Positions 8,088-19,067 of a stretch of 64,000 nucleotides of DNA are shown here, in pieces (within the stretch, counting starts at the first letter, position 1; every line of letters begins with the position of its first letter). Under the pieces are notes generated by a model. It saw only the letters and a list, made by a program, of their open reading frames with translations, did no database searches and was not told the DNA's origin. Location of the stretch: assembly GCF_020386615.1 (NCBI RefSeq), contig NZ_CP077769.1, positions 558,001 through 622,000 on the forward strand. The letters run 5' to 3'. This DNA is from Chitinophaga pendula (GTDB lineage Bacteria; Bacteroidota; Bacteroidia; Chitinophagales; Chitinophagaceae). A program made the translations under genes and the position numbers.

Positions 8088-8651
8088 ATGCACGATATCG
8101 AACCATATTATAATTGGCGGCACTTGTATACGGCAGAAGAAGACGAACTCTCTCCCTTCTACGGCAGAGAATACAGCGAATTCGAATTCTCTAACACCGT
8201 ATATAATTATTATGTACACCCGCAGTGGGATGAGTTCGGATCCCGCAACCTTTATATCAAAATATTGTTCGCTGACTACCAGTTCAATTTCGCCATCATA
8301 GAACTGCTGGGCGAATGGAACGACGCCATAGAAAATGATATCATGACCCTCAAACGCGACGTCATCGACATCATGATCTCAAATGGCATCAATAAATTTA
8401 TCCTTATCACCGAAAATGTTATGAATTTCCATTCTTCCGATGATTGTTACTATGAAGAATGGTGGGAGGATATTAAAGACGACGGAGGCTGGATCGTCAG
8501 TGTCAATATGCCGGAACAAACCAGGCAGGAATTCGAGAAAGCACGCCTGCATTACTATATACACCTCCTGAATGAGGAAAAATGGCGCACCTTCCAGCCG
8601 CTGCACCTGTTCAACCTGATCGACAACGCTATGATGAAACGGCTGGAATAA
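8088..8651 (+). CDS. Acidic conserved protein of unknown function
   Basis: I do not recognise this 187-residue protein. It has no signal peptide or membrane segment and looks cytoplasmic and strongly acidic, with many Tyr and Trp residues (PYYNWRHLY, VYNYYVHPQWDEFG, DCYYEEWWEDIKDDGG). The middle part alternates hydrophobic and charged stretches like an alpha/beta fold (DIMISNGINKFILITENVM). Codon use resembles that of its neighbours, and the frame is open over its whole length. It follows murQ by 115 bases on the same strand, but nothing in the sequence links it to cell-wall recycling. A start at the ATG at 8088 seems right; the frame upstream is not protein-like. Confidence 0.75.
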   Translation: MHDIEPYYNWRHLYTAEEDELSPFYGREYSEFEFSNTVYNYYVHPQWDEFGSRNLYIKILFADYQFNFAIIELLGEWNDAIENDIMTLKRDVIDIMISNGINKFILITENVMNFHSSDDCYYEEWWEDIKDDGGWIVSVNMPEQTRQEFEKARLHYYIHLLNEEKWRTFQPLHLFNLIDNAMMKRLE

Positions 8652-8787
8652 CCTGCCGCCTCCCCCGGAGCATCCAGAACATTTTGAGGCCCGGGAATGT
8701 TGCTAATATATTGGCTAAAACGCAGTTATAGAAAACCTGCGACCCTGTACTTGTTTTCTGACAGGGCCCGAAAACTGAGAAATATCA

Positions 8788-8818
8788 TTTGGTTTTAATT
8801 TTTCCTGCGTTAAATTTG
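8788..8818 (+). promoter_or_regulatory. Promoter of the sdhCAB operon
   Basis: TTTG at 8788-8791 and TAAATTTG at 8811-8818 with a 19-base spacer form an ideal Bacteroidota -33/-7 pair, placed 46 bases before the sdhC start codon. Confidence 0.85.
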
Positions 8819-8864
8819 CCCGACATTTCGAAATATTATCATATTACTCTAGGAAGCTTAATTT

Positions 8865-9542
8865 ATGAAGTGGTCACAATTCTTCAACACCTCTATCGGT
8901 AAGAAATTATTAGTAGGGGCTACCGGTCTGTTCTTATGTAGTTTTGTCTTGGTGCACCTCGCCGGTAATATCCAGCTAATGTACGATGACGGCGGTAAGG
9001 CATTTAATGCTTACGCTGCATTTATGGGCCACAACAGTCTCATCCAGTTTATCGCCTGGGGCCTCAAGATCATTATCCTGCTGCATGCTATCATCGCCAT
9101 CCAACTGACATTGCGCAACAGAGCAGCCCGCCCTGTAAAGTACGCTATGAACCCCGGTAACGCTACCTCCTCCTGGTACAGCCGCCAAATGGCAATCATG
9201 GGTAGTATCCTTTTCATCTTCATCGTAGTGCATCTCTCCGACTTCTGGTGGAAATTCCACTACGGCGCGGTACCCATGGCTGAATACGACGGCGAACAAC
9301 TGAAAGATCTGTACACTACCGTACAGTATGCCTTCAAAGAACCCGTGATCGTGCTGCTGTATGTAATTGGTATGATCGCATTGTCTTTTCACCTCATTCA
9401 CGGCTTCAAAAGCGCGTTCCAGACTTTTGGCCTGAACCATGTAAAATATAACGGATTGATCAACTTCGTTGGCGTATGGCTCTTTGGCGTCGCTATCCCC
9501 GTTGGTTTCGCCATTATTCCGTTGTATATATATTTCAAATAA
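8865..9542 (+). CDS. sdhC: Succinate dehydrogenase cytochrome b subunit
   Basis: A 225-residue membrane subunit with five hydrophobic segments (about residues 14-35, 58-80, 105-125, 155-178 and 195-220). This matches the single-subunit, diheme cytochrome b type found with Bacteroidota and epsilonproteobacterial fumarate/succinate enzymes. Histidines suited to heme ligation lie in VLVHLAGN, IILLHAII, FIVVHLSD and LSFHLIHGF. It anchors SdhA and SdhB and passes electrons to or from menaquinone. It is first in a C-A-B operon behind a strong promoter and is 20 bases from sdhA. Confidence 0.93.
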   Translation: MKWSQFFNTSIGKKLLVGATGLFLCSFVLVHLAGNIQLMYDDGGKAFNAYAAFMGHNSLIQFIAWGLKIIILLHAIIAIQLTLRNRAARPVKYAMNPGNATSSWYSRQMAIMGSILFIFIVVHLSDFWWKFHYGAVPMAEYDGEQLKDLYTTVQYAFKEPVIVLLYVIGMIALSFHLIHGFKSAFQTFGLNHVKYNGLINFVGVWLFGVAIPVGFAIIPLYIYFK

Positions 9543-9562
9543 TTCAGATAAAGTAAGGATAT

Positions 9563-11536
9563 ATGTTGAATGCAAAAATTCCTGCCGGCCCGTTAGATAA
9601 AAAATGGGAAGACTATAAAGGACATTGTAAGCTGGTAAACCCTGCCAACAAACGTAACCTCGAGGTGATCATTGTGGGTACCGGCCTGGCAGGCGCTTCA
9701 GCAGCGGCGTCACTGGGTGAATTAGGTTATAAGGTGAAAGCATTTTGCTTCCAGGATAGTGCCCGCCGTGCACATAGCATCGCTGCCCAAGGGGGTATCA
9801 ATGCTGCCAAAAACTATCAAAATGACGGAGACTCTGTCTTCCGTCTCTTTTATGATACCGTAAAAGGTGGTGACTATCGCGCCCGTGAGGCCAACGTACA
9901 CCGCCTGGCAGAAGTAAGTGCCAATATCATCGACCAATGCGTAGCACAAGGTGTACCCTTCGCTCGCGAATACGGCGGCCTGCTCAGCAACCGCTCCTTC
10001 GGTGGTACCCAGGTACAACGTACCTTCTACGCTGCCGGCCAGACTGGTCAACAGCTCCTGCTAGGCGCCTACTCCGCCCTCGAACGCCAGGTAGCACTCG
10101 GCAATGTAAAGCTCTATAACCGCCACGAAATGCTCGACGTCGTAACCATCGACGGCAAAGCCCGCGGTATCATCGCCCGCGACCTCGTATCCGGTAAACT
10201 GGAACGCCACTTTGGTCATGCCGTATTACTCTGCAGCGGCGGATACGGAAACGTATTTTTCCTGTCTACCAACGCTATGGGCTCTAACGTAACAGCCGCC
10301 TGGAAAGCACATAAAAAAGGTGCTTACTTCGGTAACCCTTGCTTTACGCAGATCCACCCTACCTGTATCCCCGTTTCCGGTGAGCACCAATCCAAACTGA
10401 CCCTCATGTCAGAATCACTGCGTAACGACGGTCGTATCTGGGTACCTAAGAAAAAAGACGATAATCGCAAAGCCGCCGACATACCCGAAGACGAAAGAGA
10501 TTACTACCTCGAAAGAAGATATCCGGCCTTCGGTAACCTCGTACCTCGTGACGTGGCCTCCCGCGCCGCTAAAGAAAGATGCGATGCAGGCTACGGCGTG
10601 GGTAGCTCCAAACAGGCCGTATACCTCGATTACGCTTCCGCGATCATCCGCTACGGCCAGATCGAAGCAGGTAAACGCCAGCTGAGCAACGCCAGCGACG
10701 ACGAAATACGCAAACTGGGTAAAGAAGTGGTAGCCGAAAAATACGGTAACCTGTTCGACATGTACGCCAAAATCACCGGCGAAAATCCATACGAAGTGCC
10801 CATGCGTATCTATCCCGCCGTACACTATACCATGGGCGGCCTCTGGGTAGACTATGAACTGATGACCTCCGTGCCTGGCCTCTACGCACTGGGTGAAGCT
10901 AACTTCTCCGATCACGGTGCTAACCGCCTCGGTGCCTCCGCACTCATGCAAGGCCTCGCTGATGGTTACTTCGTTATACCTTACACTGTCGGTAACTACC
11001 TGGCAGACGAAATCCGTACCAAAGCCATCCCTACCGATCACCCCGCATTCGTAGAAGCAGAACAGAAAGCAAAAGCTACCATCGACCAGCTTATGGGCAT
11101 CCAGGGTAGCCGCTCTGTAGACTACTTCCACAAAAAATTGGGTAAGATCATGTGGGACAAATGCGGTATGGCACGTAATGAAGCCGGCCTTAAAGAAGCC
11201 ATCGAAGAGATCAAAGCCCTCCGCGCTGAATTCTGGAAAGACGTACGTATCCCCGGCTCCGCCGACGAATTCAACCCGGAACTGGAAAAAGCCGGCCGCG
11301 TAGCCGACTTCCTCGAACTGGGTGAACTGATGTGCCTCGATGCCCTCAACCGCCGCGAATCCTGCGGAGGTCACTTCCGCGAAGAATCGCAGACCGAAGA
11401 TGGAGAAGCGCTCCGTCACGATGACCAGTTCAGCTATGTAGCCGCCTGGGAATACAAAGGAGACAGCCACTACGAATTGCACAAAGAAGATCTCGAATTC
11501 GTTGAGTGTAAACCTACTCAGCGTTCTTACAAATAA
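9563..11536 (+). CDS. sdhA: Succinate dehydrogenase/fumarate reductase flavoprotein subunit
   Basis: A 657-residue catalytic subunit that interconverts succinate and fumarate using covalently bound FAD. The dinucleotide-binding motif [18 protein letters not shown] is at residues 39-56. The flavin-linking histidine is His71 in [12 protein letters not shown]. Active-site sequences include [15 protein letters not shown] and the [14 protein letters not shown] region. The length fits the long form found in Bacteroidota. It sits between sdhC and sdhB, which is the usual gene order for this group. Confidence 0.96.
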   Translation: MLNAKIPAGPLDKKWEDYKGHCKLVNPANKRNLEVIIVGTGLAGASAAASLGELGYKVKAFCFQDSARRAHSIAAQGGINAAKNYQNDGDSVFRLFYDTVKGGDYRAREANVHRLAEVSANIIDQCVAQGVPFAREYGGLLSNRSFGGTQVQRTFYAAGQTGQQLLLGAYSALERQVALGNVKLYNRHEMLDVVTIDGKARGIIARDLVSGKLERHFGHAVLLCSGGYGNVFFLSTNAMGSNVTAAWKAHKKGAYFGNPCFTQIHPTCIPVSGEHQSKLTLMSESLRNDGRIWVPKKKDDNRKAADIPEDERDYYLERRYPAFGNLVPRDVASRAAKERCDAGYGVGSSKQAVYLDYASAIIRYGQIEAGKRQLSNASDDEIRKLGKEVVAEKYGNLFDMYAKITGENPYEVPMRIYPAVHYTMGGLWVDYELMTSVPGLYALGEANFSDHGANRLGASALMQGLADGYFVIPYTVGNYLADEIRTKAIPTDHPAFVEAEQKAKATIDQLMGIQGSRSVDYFHKKLGKIMWDKCGMARNEAGLKEAIEEIKALRAEFWKDVRIPGSADEFNPELEKAGRVADFLELGELMCLDALNRRESCGGHFREESQTEDGEALRHDDQFSYVAAWEYKGDSHYELHKEDLEFVECKPTQRSYK

Positions 11537-11597
11537 AGCGTAAGGCTGTTCTTTGTAGAACCGCCGGTATTATAAATCAAATAATAGTCCAGCAGAT

Positions 11598-12362
<765 letters not shown>

Positions 12363-12386
12363 GGAACCACCGTTCCATATCATATT

Positions 12387-12424
12387 GGCAAGGCTTTCCC
12401 ACCCGGAAAGCCTTGCCCCTTTTA
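12387..12424 (+). terminator. Terminator of the sdhCAB operon
   Basis: A perfect 13-pair stem (12387-12399 with 12405-12417) with a CACCC loop, followed by CCTTTTA, 24 bases after the sdhB stop codon. Confidence 0.88.
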
Positions 12425-12472
12425 TACCCCCTGCTAACCTGTTCCCCCTCCGTCCATCATTATCTACTTGCA

Positions 12473-12480
12473 TAGTTTTG
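12473..12480 (+). promoter_or_regulatory. -7 element of the Gfo/Idh/MocA oxidoreductase gene
   Basis: TAGTTTTG matches TAnnTTTG 46 bases before the start codon. No convincing -33 element is seen at the normal spacing. Confidence 0.45.
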
Positions 12481-12526
12481 TAAAGATTATTATCATTAAG
12501 CCTAACCACGTTTAAATCTCTGGCTT

Positions 12527-13912
12527 ATGTCTGATCAATCCCGCAGAAAGTTTATCAAACAACTGGGGAGCACAGCCGCTCTCCTGGGTGCCGGTTCCCT
12601 CGCCGCACTCGCAAAAGATGGTACCCCCATCGAAATATTAAAACCCGATCACCGCGTATCAGCCAATGATAAGATAAGAATAGCCTGTGTCGGAATGGGC
12701 ATCATGGGCTTCGGCGACGTACAGACCGCCATCCGCGTACCAGGCGTAGAACTGGTTGGCGTAGCAGACCTCTACGATGGCCATCTCACCCGCTCCAAAG
12801 AAGTGTTCGGTAAAGACATATTCACTACCCGTGATTACAGAGAGCTGCTGGAACGTAAAGATATCGATGCCATCATCGTCGCTACACCGGACCATTGGCA
12901 TGATACCATCTCTATCGCCGCCATGGAAAAAGGAAAAGCAGTATACTGCGAAAAACCTATGGTACAGCAGATCGAAGAAGGCCATAAAGTGATCGAAACA
13001 CAACGTCGTACCAAAGCTGTCTTCCAGGTAGGTAGCCAACGTGTATCCAGCATCGCCATGGCAGAAGCCAAAAAGAGATACGAAGCAGGCGACATCGGAC
13101 AACTGAATGTCGTGGAAGCTCGCATGGATCGTCATAGCGCACTCGGCGCCTGGCAGTACTCCATCCCGCCGGATGCCTCCCCTAAAACGATGGACTTCGA
13201 TACCTTCCTGAAAGATACCGCCAAAGTACCCTTCGATCCCGTACGTTTCTTCCGCTGGCGTAACTACCAGGCCTACGGCACCGGCGTACCCGGCGACCTG
13301 TTCGTACACCTCATCACCGGATTACACTTTATCACCGGCTCCCTCGGCCCTGAACGTATATATGCCAGTGGTAACCTGGTACAATGGAAAGATGGCCGCG
13401 ATGTCCCCGACGTAGTAGTAGCTATTATGGACTATCCCGCCACCAAAGAACACCCGGCATTTCAGATGACCCTCCGGGTTAACTTTGCTGATGGCGGCGG
13501 CGGTAGCGAATTTACCCGCCTGATAGGTACTGAAGGTGTCATGGAAATGGGCTGGAATGACTTTAAGCTGAAAAAACACCGGCTACCACAAGCACCCGGA
13601 TATGGTGGATGGGATCTTTATAACACCTTCCCCAAAGCACAACAGGAAGAGTTCGTACGGCAATACAATGCTAAATACCCGCCGGAAACCCGTAAAGGAG
13701 ATACCACAGAAAGCGCATTTGCCGCCCCTCCGGGCTACGACGACAGGTACGCACACTTCGTGAACTTCTTCGAGTCAATGCGTACAGGCAAGACCGTGGT
13801 AGAAGATGCCACTTTCGGCCTCCGTGCCGCAGGACCTGCACTCGCCGTTAATGAAAGCTATTTTAAAAAGAAGATCATCCAATGGGATCCAAAACAGATG
13901 AAGATCGTATAA
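12527..13912 (+). CDS. Tat-exported Gfo/Idh/MocA family oxidoreductase
   Basis: A 461-residue NAD(P)-dependent oxidoreductase of the glucose-fructose oxidoreductase family. The N-terminus is a twin-arginine signal (SRRKFIKQLGS, then a hydrophobic stretch ending at about residue 30), so the folded protein with its cofactor is exported to the periplasm. The Rossmann motif ACVGMGIMGFGDV lies at about 53-65. The family lysine is in CEKPMVQ at about residue 145, and the C-terminal beta-sheet domain follows. Periplasmic members in Bacteroidota often act on sugars or inositols. The substrate here cannot be told, and no glycan-utilisation genes adjoin it. Confidence 0.88.
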   Translation: MSDQSRRKFIKQLGSTAALLGAGSLAALAKDGTPIEILKPDHRVSANDKIRIACVGMGIMGFGDVQTAIRVPGVELVGVADLYDGHLTRSKEVFGKDIFTTRDYRELLERKDIDAIIVATPDHWHDTISIAAMEKGKAVYCEKPMVQQIEEGHKVIETQRRTKAVFQVGSQRVSSIAMAEAKKRYEAGDIGQLNVVEARMDRHSALGAWQYSIPPDASPKTMDFDTFLKDTAKVPFDPVRFFRWRNYQAYGTGVPGDLFVHLITGLHFITGSLGPERIYASGNLVQWKDGRDVPDVVVAIMDYPATKEHPAFQMTLRVNFADGGGGSEFTRLIGTEGVMEMGWNDFKLKKHRLPQAPGYGGWDLYNTFPKAQQEEFVRQYNAKYPPETRKGDTTESAFAAPPGYDDRYAHFVNFFESMRTGKTVVEDATFGLRAAGPALAVNESYFKKKIIQWDPKQMKIV

Positions 13913-14093
13913 TAATATATAAAGCTTGTCTGTTGGCGTTATTAGGGCGCTAACAGACAAGCCCTATCACCTGGCAATGCCTGGAACAGTTTGATTAACC
14001 CGCAGGTAAAAAGGCCCCTTCCTACGCTCATATAACGGTTCTTCTTATTATCTTGGGATTTTTCCTAAATTTATTCCTACTTAAATTGCCTGT

Positions 14094-16229
14094 ATGAAAT
14101 TAATTCCGGGTACAATGCTATTGCTCGGGGCTATGACCCTGGCAGCCTGTAATCAAAAAAAAGGAACGATGACTGATAATAAAGAAACCATCACACCGCC
14201 GACCGCCGAGAAGATCAAAAAAGAATTGACAGAACACGGAGATACGCGTATTGACAACTACTACTGGATGAATGATCGCGAAGATCCCAAAGTAATCGCT
14301 TATCTCCAGGCTGAGAATAAATACCTCGACACCATCATGAAACCTCATGAGAAACTGAAAGGGAAATTATTCGAGGAAATGAAAGGCCGTATCATGGAAA
14401 CAGATGTCAGTGCCCCCTACCTCAAAAGTGGCTATTACTACTATACCCGCTTCGAGCAGGGTAAAGAATACCCCATCTACTGCCGTAAAAAAGGCAGCCT
14501 CGAAGCAGAAGAAGAGGTCATACTGAACGTCAACGAACTGGCTAAAGGACATAACTACTACCAGATCGCAGGCCTTAACATCAGTCCTGATAGTAAACTG
14601 CTGGCATTTGGAGTAGACACCGTAAGCCGTAGAAAATATACCTTGTATGTCAAAAACCTGGAAACAGGAGAGCTGCATAAAGATGCCATTCCGGAAACAA
14701 CGGGTGGTGTAGCCTGGATGAATGATAACAAAACATTCTTCTACAGCCGCAAAAATCCCGAAACATTACGTACTGAAAGGATCTGTAAACACATCCTGGG
14801 TACAGACGATAAAGCCGATAAAGACGTGTATTTCGAAAAGGATGAGACGTTCAACACCTTCGTCTACCGCTCAAAATCGGGTAAATATATATTTATCGGT
14901 AACCACAGCACGTTGTCTTCCGAATACCGGATACTCGACGCCGACAAACCAGATGGCAGCTTCCGCATATTCCAGCCTAGAGAAAAAGATATGCTGTATG
15001 ATATAGACCATAAAGACGACAAATTCTATATCGTTACCAACTGGGAAGCCCAGAACTTCAGACTAATGGAAAGTACGCTGGAGAAAACCTCCCGTGAACA
15101 TTGGAAGGAAGTGATCGCACACCGTTCCGATGTGCTGCTCGAAGATATCACCCTCTTCCGCGACTTTATGGTACTGAGCGAACGTCGTAACGGACTGACA
15201 CAATTACGTATACGCGATACACGTAACGGACAGGAACATTACCTGCATTTTGAAGAACCGGCCTACGTTGCCGCCGTATCCGTAAATCCCGAATTTGATA
15301 CCAAACAACTGCGTTTCTCTTATACTTCACTCACGACACCTTTGTCTACCTACGATTATAACATGGAGACCAAAGAACGCGAATTGAAAAAGAGACAGGA
15401 AGTACTGGGGGGCTACGATCCCAAAAACTATATCACAGAACGTCTCTACGCCACCGCTAAAGATGGTACCAAAGTGCCTATCTCTTTAGTATACAAAAAA
15501 GGGTTTGAGAAAAATGGTAAACATCCGCTGTTGCTGTATGCATATGGTTCTTATGGTCATAGCACAGATCCCGGTTTCAACTCTAACCGCCTCAGCCTGC
15601 TGGACCGCGGCTTCGCATATGCCATCGCGCATATCCGTGGCGGACAGGAAATGGGACGCCAATGGTATGAAGATGGTAAGATGTTTAAGAAAAAGAACAC
15701 CTTCACCGACTTCATCGACTGCGCCGAATTCCTGATCGCACAGCAATTCACTTCGAAAGAACACCTCTATGCCTACGGCGGTAGCGCAGGTGGCCTCTTG
15801 ATGGGCGCAGTAATCAATATGCGCCCCGACCTCTGGCATGGTATCCTGGCCGCAGTGCCCTTCGTCGATGTAGTAACCACCATGCTCGATGAAAGCATCC
15901 CCCTCACCACAGGAGAATTTGACGAATGGGGTAATCCTAAGAACAAAGACTCCTATGAATACATGAAGTCTTATTCGCCATATGACAACGTCGAAGCAAA
16001 AGCATATCCTAATATGCTGGTGACAACAGGGCTGCACGACTCACAAGTGCAGTACTGGGAACCTGCCAAATGGGTAGCTAAATTGCGCGAACTGAAAACA
16101 GATCATAATCTCCTGCTCCTCCATACAGATATGGAGGCAGGTCACGGTGGCGCTTCCGGACGTTTTAAACCCCTGGAAGAGGTCGCATTGCAATATACTT
16201 TCCTGCTTTCCCTGGAAGGCAAAGAGTAA
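14094..16229 (+). CDS. Prolyl oligopeptidase family protease, oligopeptidase B-like lipoprotein
   Basis: A 711-residue S9A serine peptidase. It starts with a lipoprotein signal (LLLGAMTLAAC, with the lipid cysteine at about residue 19), so it is probably anchored in the periplasm or outer membrane. The beta-propeller domain follows (about 60-450), then the alpha/beta-hydrolase domain. The catalytic triad is visible as Ser564 (GGSAGG), Asp649 (GLHDSQV) and His684 (GHGGAS). The overall pattern (DDYYWM-like YYWMNDREDPKV, then GGSAGGLLMG) matches oligopeptidase B, which cuts short peptides after Lys or Arg. Cleavage preference is inferred from the family. It stands alone between non-related genes. 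Confidence 0.93.
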   Translation: MKLIPGTMLLLGAMTLAACNQKKGTMTDNKETITPPTAEKIKKELTEHGDTRIDNYYWMNDREDPKVIAYLQAENKYLDTIMKPHEKLKGKLFEEMKGRIMETDVSAPYLKSGYYYYTRFEQGKEYPIYCRKKGSLEAEEEVILNVNELAKGHNYYQIAGLNISPDSKLLAFGVDTVSRRKYTLYVKNLETGELHKDAIPETTGGVAWMNDNKTFFYSRKNPETLRTERICKHILGTDDKADKDVYFEKDETFNTFVYRSKSGKYIFIGNHSTLSSEYRILDADKPDGSFRIFQPREKDMLYDIDHKDDKFYIVTNWEAQNFRLMESTLEKTSREHWKEVIAHRSDVLLEDITLFRDFMVLSERRNGLTQLRIRDTRNGQEHYLHFEEPAYVAAVSVNPEFDTKQLRFSYTSLTTPLSTYDYNMETKERELKKRQEVLGGYDPKNYITERLYATAKDGTKVPISLVYKKGFEKNGKHPLLLYAYGSYGHSTDPGFNSNRLSLLDRGFAYAIAHIRGGQEMGRQWYEDGKMFKKKNTFTDFIDCAEFLIAQQFTSKEHLYAYGGSAGGLLMGAVINMRPDLWHGILAAVPFVDVVTTMLDESIPLTTGEFDEWGNPKNKDSYEYMKSYSPYDNVEAKAYPNMLVTTGLHDSQVQYWEPAKWVAKLRELKTDHNLLLLHTDMEAGHGGASGRFKPLEEVALQYTFLLSLEGKE

Positions 16230-16307
16230 ATAAAATGACCACTGAAAGAATAGCAGATGCCCCGGGAGTAAGATCTTCCGGGGTATCGTTTTCAAGTGAA
16301 GACCTGA

Positions 16308-16800
16308 ATGCCCAACAATTACCGCCGGGTGTGGGAGCACCATCTGGATACCCCTTCAAAAATGAGAGCAGCCCCGGTGACAGCCGCCGCCGCTTTCCCC
16401 GATACCATACTGGCCGAAATCGTCCACTTCCCGGAAGCCAGGTTTGCAAACGTCCTGATACGTGCCCGGCTACGTAAAGACGAAATACCGTATATTGGGT
16501 ATCCGGTGCCCCGTCCGATCAACAGATCCCCGTGTCAGACCTCCTGGTGTTGGTAGTCAATAACGAAGTGATCCTGAGAAGTAAGCGGTTGAATAAAAGA
16601 GTAATACCCCGGTTAAGTTCTGCGCATAATTATTTGTACAACAGCCTGCCCATCTACCGCTTCCTTTGCGAACAGCAGCATACAGGAGCCGGTGCCCTAT
16701 ACAGGAATTGGGGTGTATTAGAGCGCAGGGCAAGACTCCCCAGGATCACCTGCAAACGTATGATCCTCGACAGGCTGTTCGTCGCTAAACAACGAAAACA
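16308..16800 (+). pseudogene. Lantibiotic dehydratase (LanB-type) remnant, frameshifted
   Basis: Two overlapping frames together give a contiguous piece of the LanB-type dehydratase N-terminal domain. This enzyme dehydrates Ser/Thr of lanthipeptide precursors using glutamyl-tRNA. The first frame reads FPDTILAEIVHFPEARFANV and then RARLRKDEIPYIG. After a shift near 16495-16502, the next frame reads GAPSDQQIPVSDLLV, RSKRLNKRVIPRLSSAHNY, LPIYRFLCEQQ and LPRITCKRMILDR. The join is explained by loss of one G in the run at about 16497-16499. Only about 140 of an expected 700 or more residues remain, and both flanks lack homology. It lies just upstream of an intact C39 ABC exporter, as in lanthipeptide loci. 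The family call rests on recalled conserved blocks. Confidence 0.8.
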
Positions 16801-16871
16801 TGAACGGGTAGTATACTCTTCATGGAAAAATATTATTTATCACAAACTGCATTGGCAGGACAGCACAAATA

Positions 16872-19064
16872 ATGGCATTTACAACCTATCAGCAACTGGA
16901 TGCAATGGACTGCGGGCCTACCTGCCTGCGGATGGTCGCCAAACACTATGGCCGCAGTTATTCATTGGAATACCTACGCCAACAGTCCCATATCACAAGA
17001 GAAGGCGTATCTGTGTTAGGCATCTCCGAGGCTGCAGAAAAGATCGGATTCCGCACACTTGCCGTACGCATCAGCTTCGAACAACTGGACGAAAATATAC
17101 AACTACCCTGTATCCTCCACTGGAACCAGAACCACTTTGTAGTACTACCCCCCCAGGATTATGATCGTCATAAACCTAAAGCAAAGATACAAGTGGCCGA
17201 TCCGGGATATGGAATGGTAAAAGTAGATAAGGAAACTTTTCTTCGCTGCTGGCAGGGAAAAAACAACACAGGTGTCGCATTGATACTGGAGCCTACTGCA
17301 GACTTTTATGCACAGCAGGGACAAGCAAAAAACAGTACCGGCTTCCGCTTCCTGTTTCGCTACCTGCGCCCCTACCGTAAATATATTGTACAGCTGTTCC
17401 TCAGCATTATCATTGCCAGCGTACTCTCGCTGATAGCCCCTTTCCTTACTCAAAGCCTGGTAGACTACGGTATTAATCGCCAGGACATGAACTTTGTCTA
17501 CCTGGTGCTGATCTCGCAATTGGGCGTTTTCGTCGGCACCACCGCCATTGAGATGATACGCAGCTGGATACTACTGCACATGAACAGCCGTATCAACATC
17601 AATATCATATCCGACTTTCTCATCAAACTGATGAAACTACCCATACGATTCTTTGATACCAAAATGGTGGGCGACATACACCAGCGTATAGATGATCATA
17701 ACCGTATACAGAGCTTTCTGACAGGGACTACCTTATCCACCCTTTTCTCTTTTATTAACCTCTTCATTTTTACCATTGTATTGGGCATCTACAGTACCAG
17801 CATACTGGCGGTATTCCTTTGTTTCAGCGCCGCAGCGATCGGGTGGATATTCTTTTTCCTGAAACGACGGAAGGAACTGGATTATAAACGTTTCCAGGGG
17901 ATGAGTGATAATGAGAACGTCTTGTTCGAGTTGATCACCGGTATGCAGGAAATCAAATTGAATAACTGTGAAACAGCCCGCCGATGGGAGTGGGAACAGG
18001 TACAGGCCCGTTTGTTCAGGATAAGCGTAAAAGGGCTGGCAGTAGGGCAATACCAACAGGCAGGCAGTGTGTTTTTCCATCAGCTGAAAAATATACTGAT
18101 ATCATTCCTGAGCGCCAGGGAAGTATTACAAGGCAATATGACACTGGGCATGATGTTGTCCGTGAGTTATATCATCGGCCAGATGAATGGTCCGCTCGAT
18201 CAATTGCTGGGCTTCGTACAGGCCGCACAGGATGCACGTATGAGCTTGAACAGGCTAGCCGAGATACATGGACAGGAAGAAGAAGAGAAGAATGATAAAG
18301 TACTGCCGCCTCCAATAACAGAAGAGGGCTCACTTCATCTGCGTAATGTATCCTTCCAATATGCTGGTCCGCAATCACCGTTCGTGCTGAAAGATATCGA
18401 CCTCGTTATCCCCCGAGGAAAAGTGACTGCTATCGTTGGCACCAGCGGTAGCGGGAAGACCACCCTGATGAAGTTGTTACTACAGTTTTATCCACCAACT
18501 ACTGGTACTATTACCGTCGGCGACCAGGACTTGCAGGAATTGTCTCCCAAATGGTGGCGACAGCGCTGTGGACATGTCATGCAGGACGGCTTTATCTTTT
18601 CGGGTTCCATTGCTAAAAACATATCCATCAGTGATGAACAGGTGGATACCCAAAAGCTACTGCACGCAGCCGATGTCGCCAATATCCGCACCTTTATTGA
18701 AGAACTGCCACTGGGATATCAGACCAAGATCGGTAATACAGGTAATGGCCTCAGCGCTGGCCAGCGCCAGCGTATGCAGATCGCACGCGCAGTATATAAG
18801 GATCCGCAGTACCTGTTTTTTGATGAAGCCACCAGCGCACTCGATGCCAATAACGAAAAGGTCATCATGGAAAACCTGGATCGTTTCTTTAAAGGAAAGA
18901 CCGTGGTAGTGATCGCCCATCGTCTGAGCACCGTGAAAAGTGCTGATCAGATCATTGTCCTGGATAATGGCAGCATAGTAGAAACCGGTACGCATGGATC
19001 ACTTACCGCCAGAAAAGGGAATTATTTCGAATTGGTAAAAAACCAGCTGGAACTGGGAGCATAA
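16872..19064 (+). CDS. C39-peptidase-containing ABC exporter for peptides
   Basis: A 730-residue exporter that cleaves leader peptides and pumps the product across the inner membrane. The N-terminal C39 peptidase is intact, with Cys14 (DCGPTC), His88 (WNQNHF) and Asp110 (VADPGYG). The six-helix membrane domain spans about 165-440. The ATPase domain has Walker A GTSGSGKTT at about 523, signature LSAGQRQ at about 627 and Walker B YLFFDEATSALD at about 647. It is a Bacteroidota bacteriocin/lanthipeptide-type transporter. The partner adaptor begins 3 bases downstream, and a broken LanB-type gene lies upstream. No precursor peptide gene is evident nearby. Confidence 0.93.
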   Translation: MAFTTYQQLDAMDCGPTCLRMVAKHYGRSYSLEYLRQQSHITREGVSVLGISEAAEKIGFRTLAVRISFEQLDENIQLPCILHWNQNHFVVLPPQDYDRHKPKAKIQVADPGYGMVKVDKETFLRCWQGKNNTGVALILEPTADFYAQQGQAKNSTGFRFLFRYLRPYRKYIVQLFLSIIIASVLSLIAPFLTQSLVDYGINRQDMNFVYLVLISQLGVFVGTTAIEMIRSWILLHMNSRININIISDFLIKLMKLPIRFFDTKMVGDIHQRIDDHNRIQSFLTGTTLSTLFSFINLFIFTIVLGIYSTSILAVFLCFSAAAIGWIFFFLKRRKELDYKRFQGMSDNENVLFELITGMQEIKLNNCETARRWEWEQVQARLFRISVKGLAVGQYQQAGSVFFHQLKNILISFLSAREVLQGNMTLGMMLSVSYIIGQMNGPLDQLLGFVQAAQDARMSLNRLAEIHGQEEEEKNDKVLPPPITEEGSLHLRNVSFQYAGPQSPFVLKDIDLVIPRGKVTAIVGTSGSGKTTLMKLLLQFYPPTTGTITVGDQDLQELSPKWWRQRCGHVMQDGFIFSGSIAKNISISDEQVDTQKLLHAADVANIRTFIEELPLGYQTKIGNTGNGLSAGQRQRMQIARAVYKDPQYLFFDEATSALDANNEKVIMENLDRFFKGKTVVVIAHRLSTVKSADQIIVLDNGSIVETGTHGSLTARKGNYFELVKNQLELGA

Positions 19065-19067
19065 ACT

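Noticed and set aside
10415..11482. A 355-codon minus-strand frame opposite sdhA
   Set aside because: Same reasoning: sdhA is certain, and the antisense product is Val/Phe/Gly-rich without recognisable motifs.
13924..13962. Hairpin after the Gfo/Idh/MocA gene as a terminator
   Set aside because: The stem is good, but no T tract follows on the plus strand, so a terminator could not be supported.
16532..17164. A 210-codon plus-strand frame overlapping the start of the C39 exporter
   Set aside because: Only its first third matches the dehydratase. The rest is the exporter gene read in the wrong frame, so it is not one protein. The first part was kept as a pseudogene.
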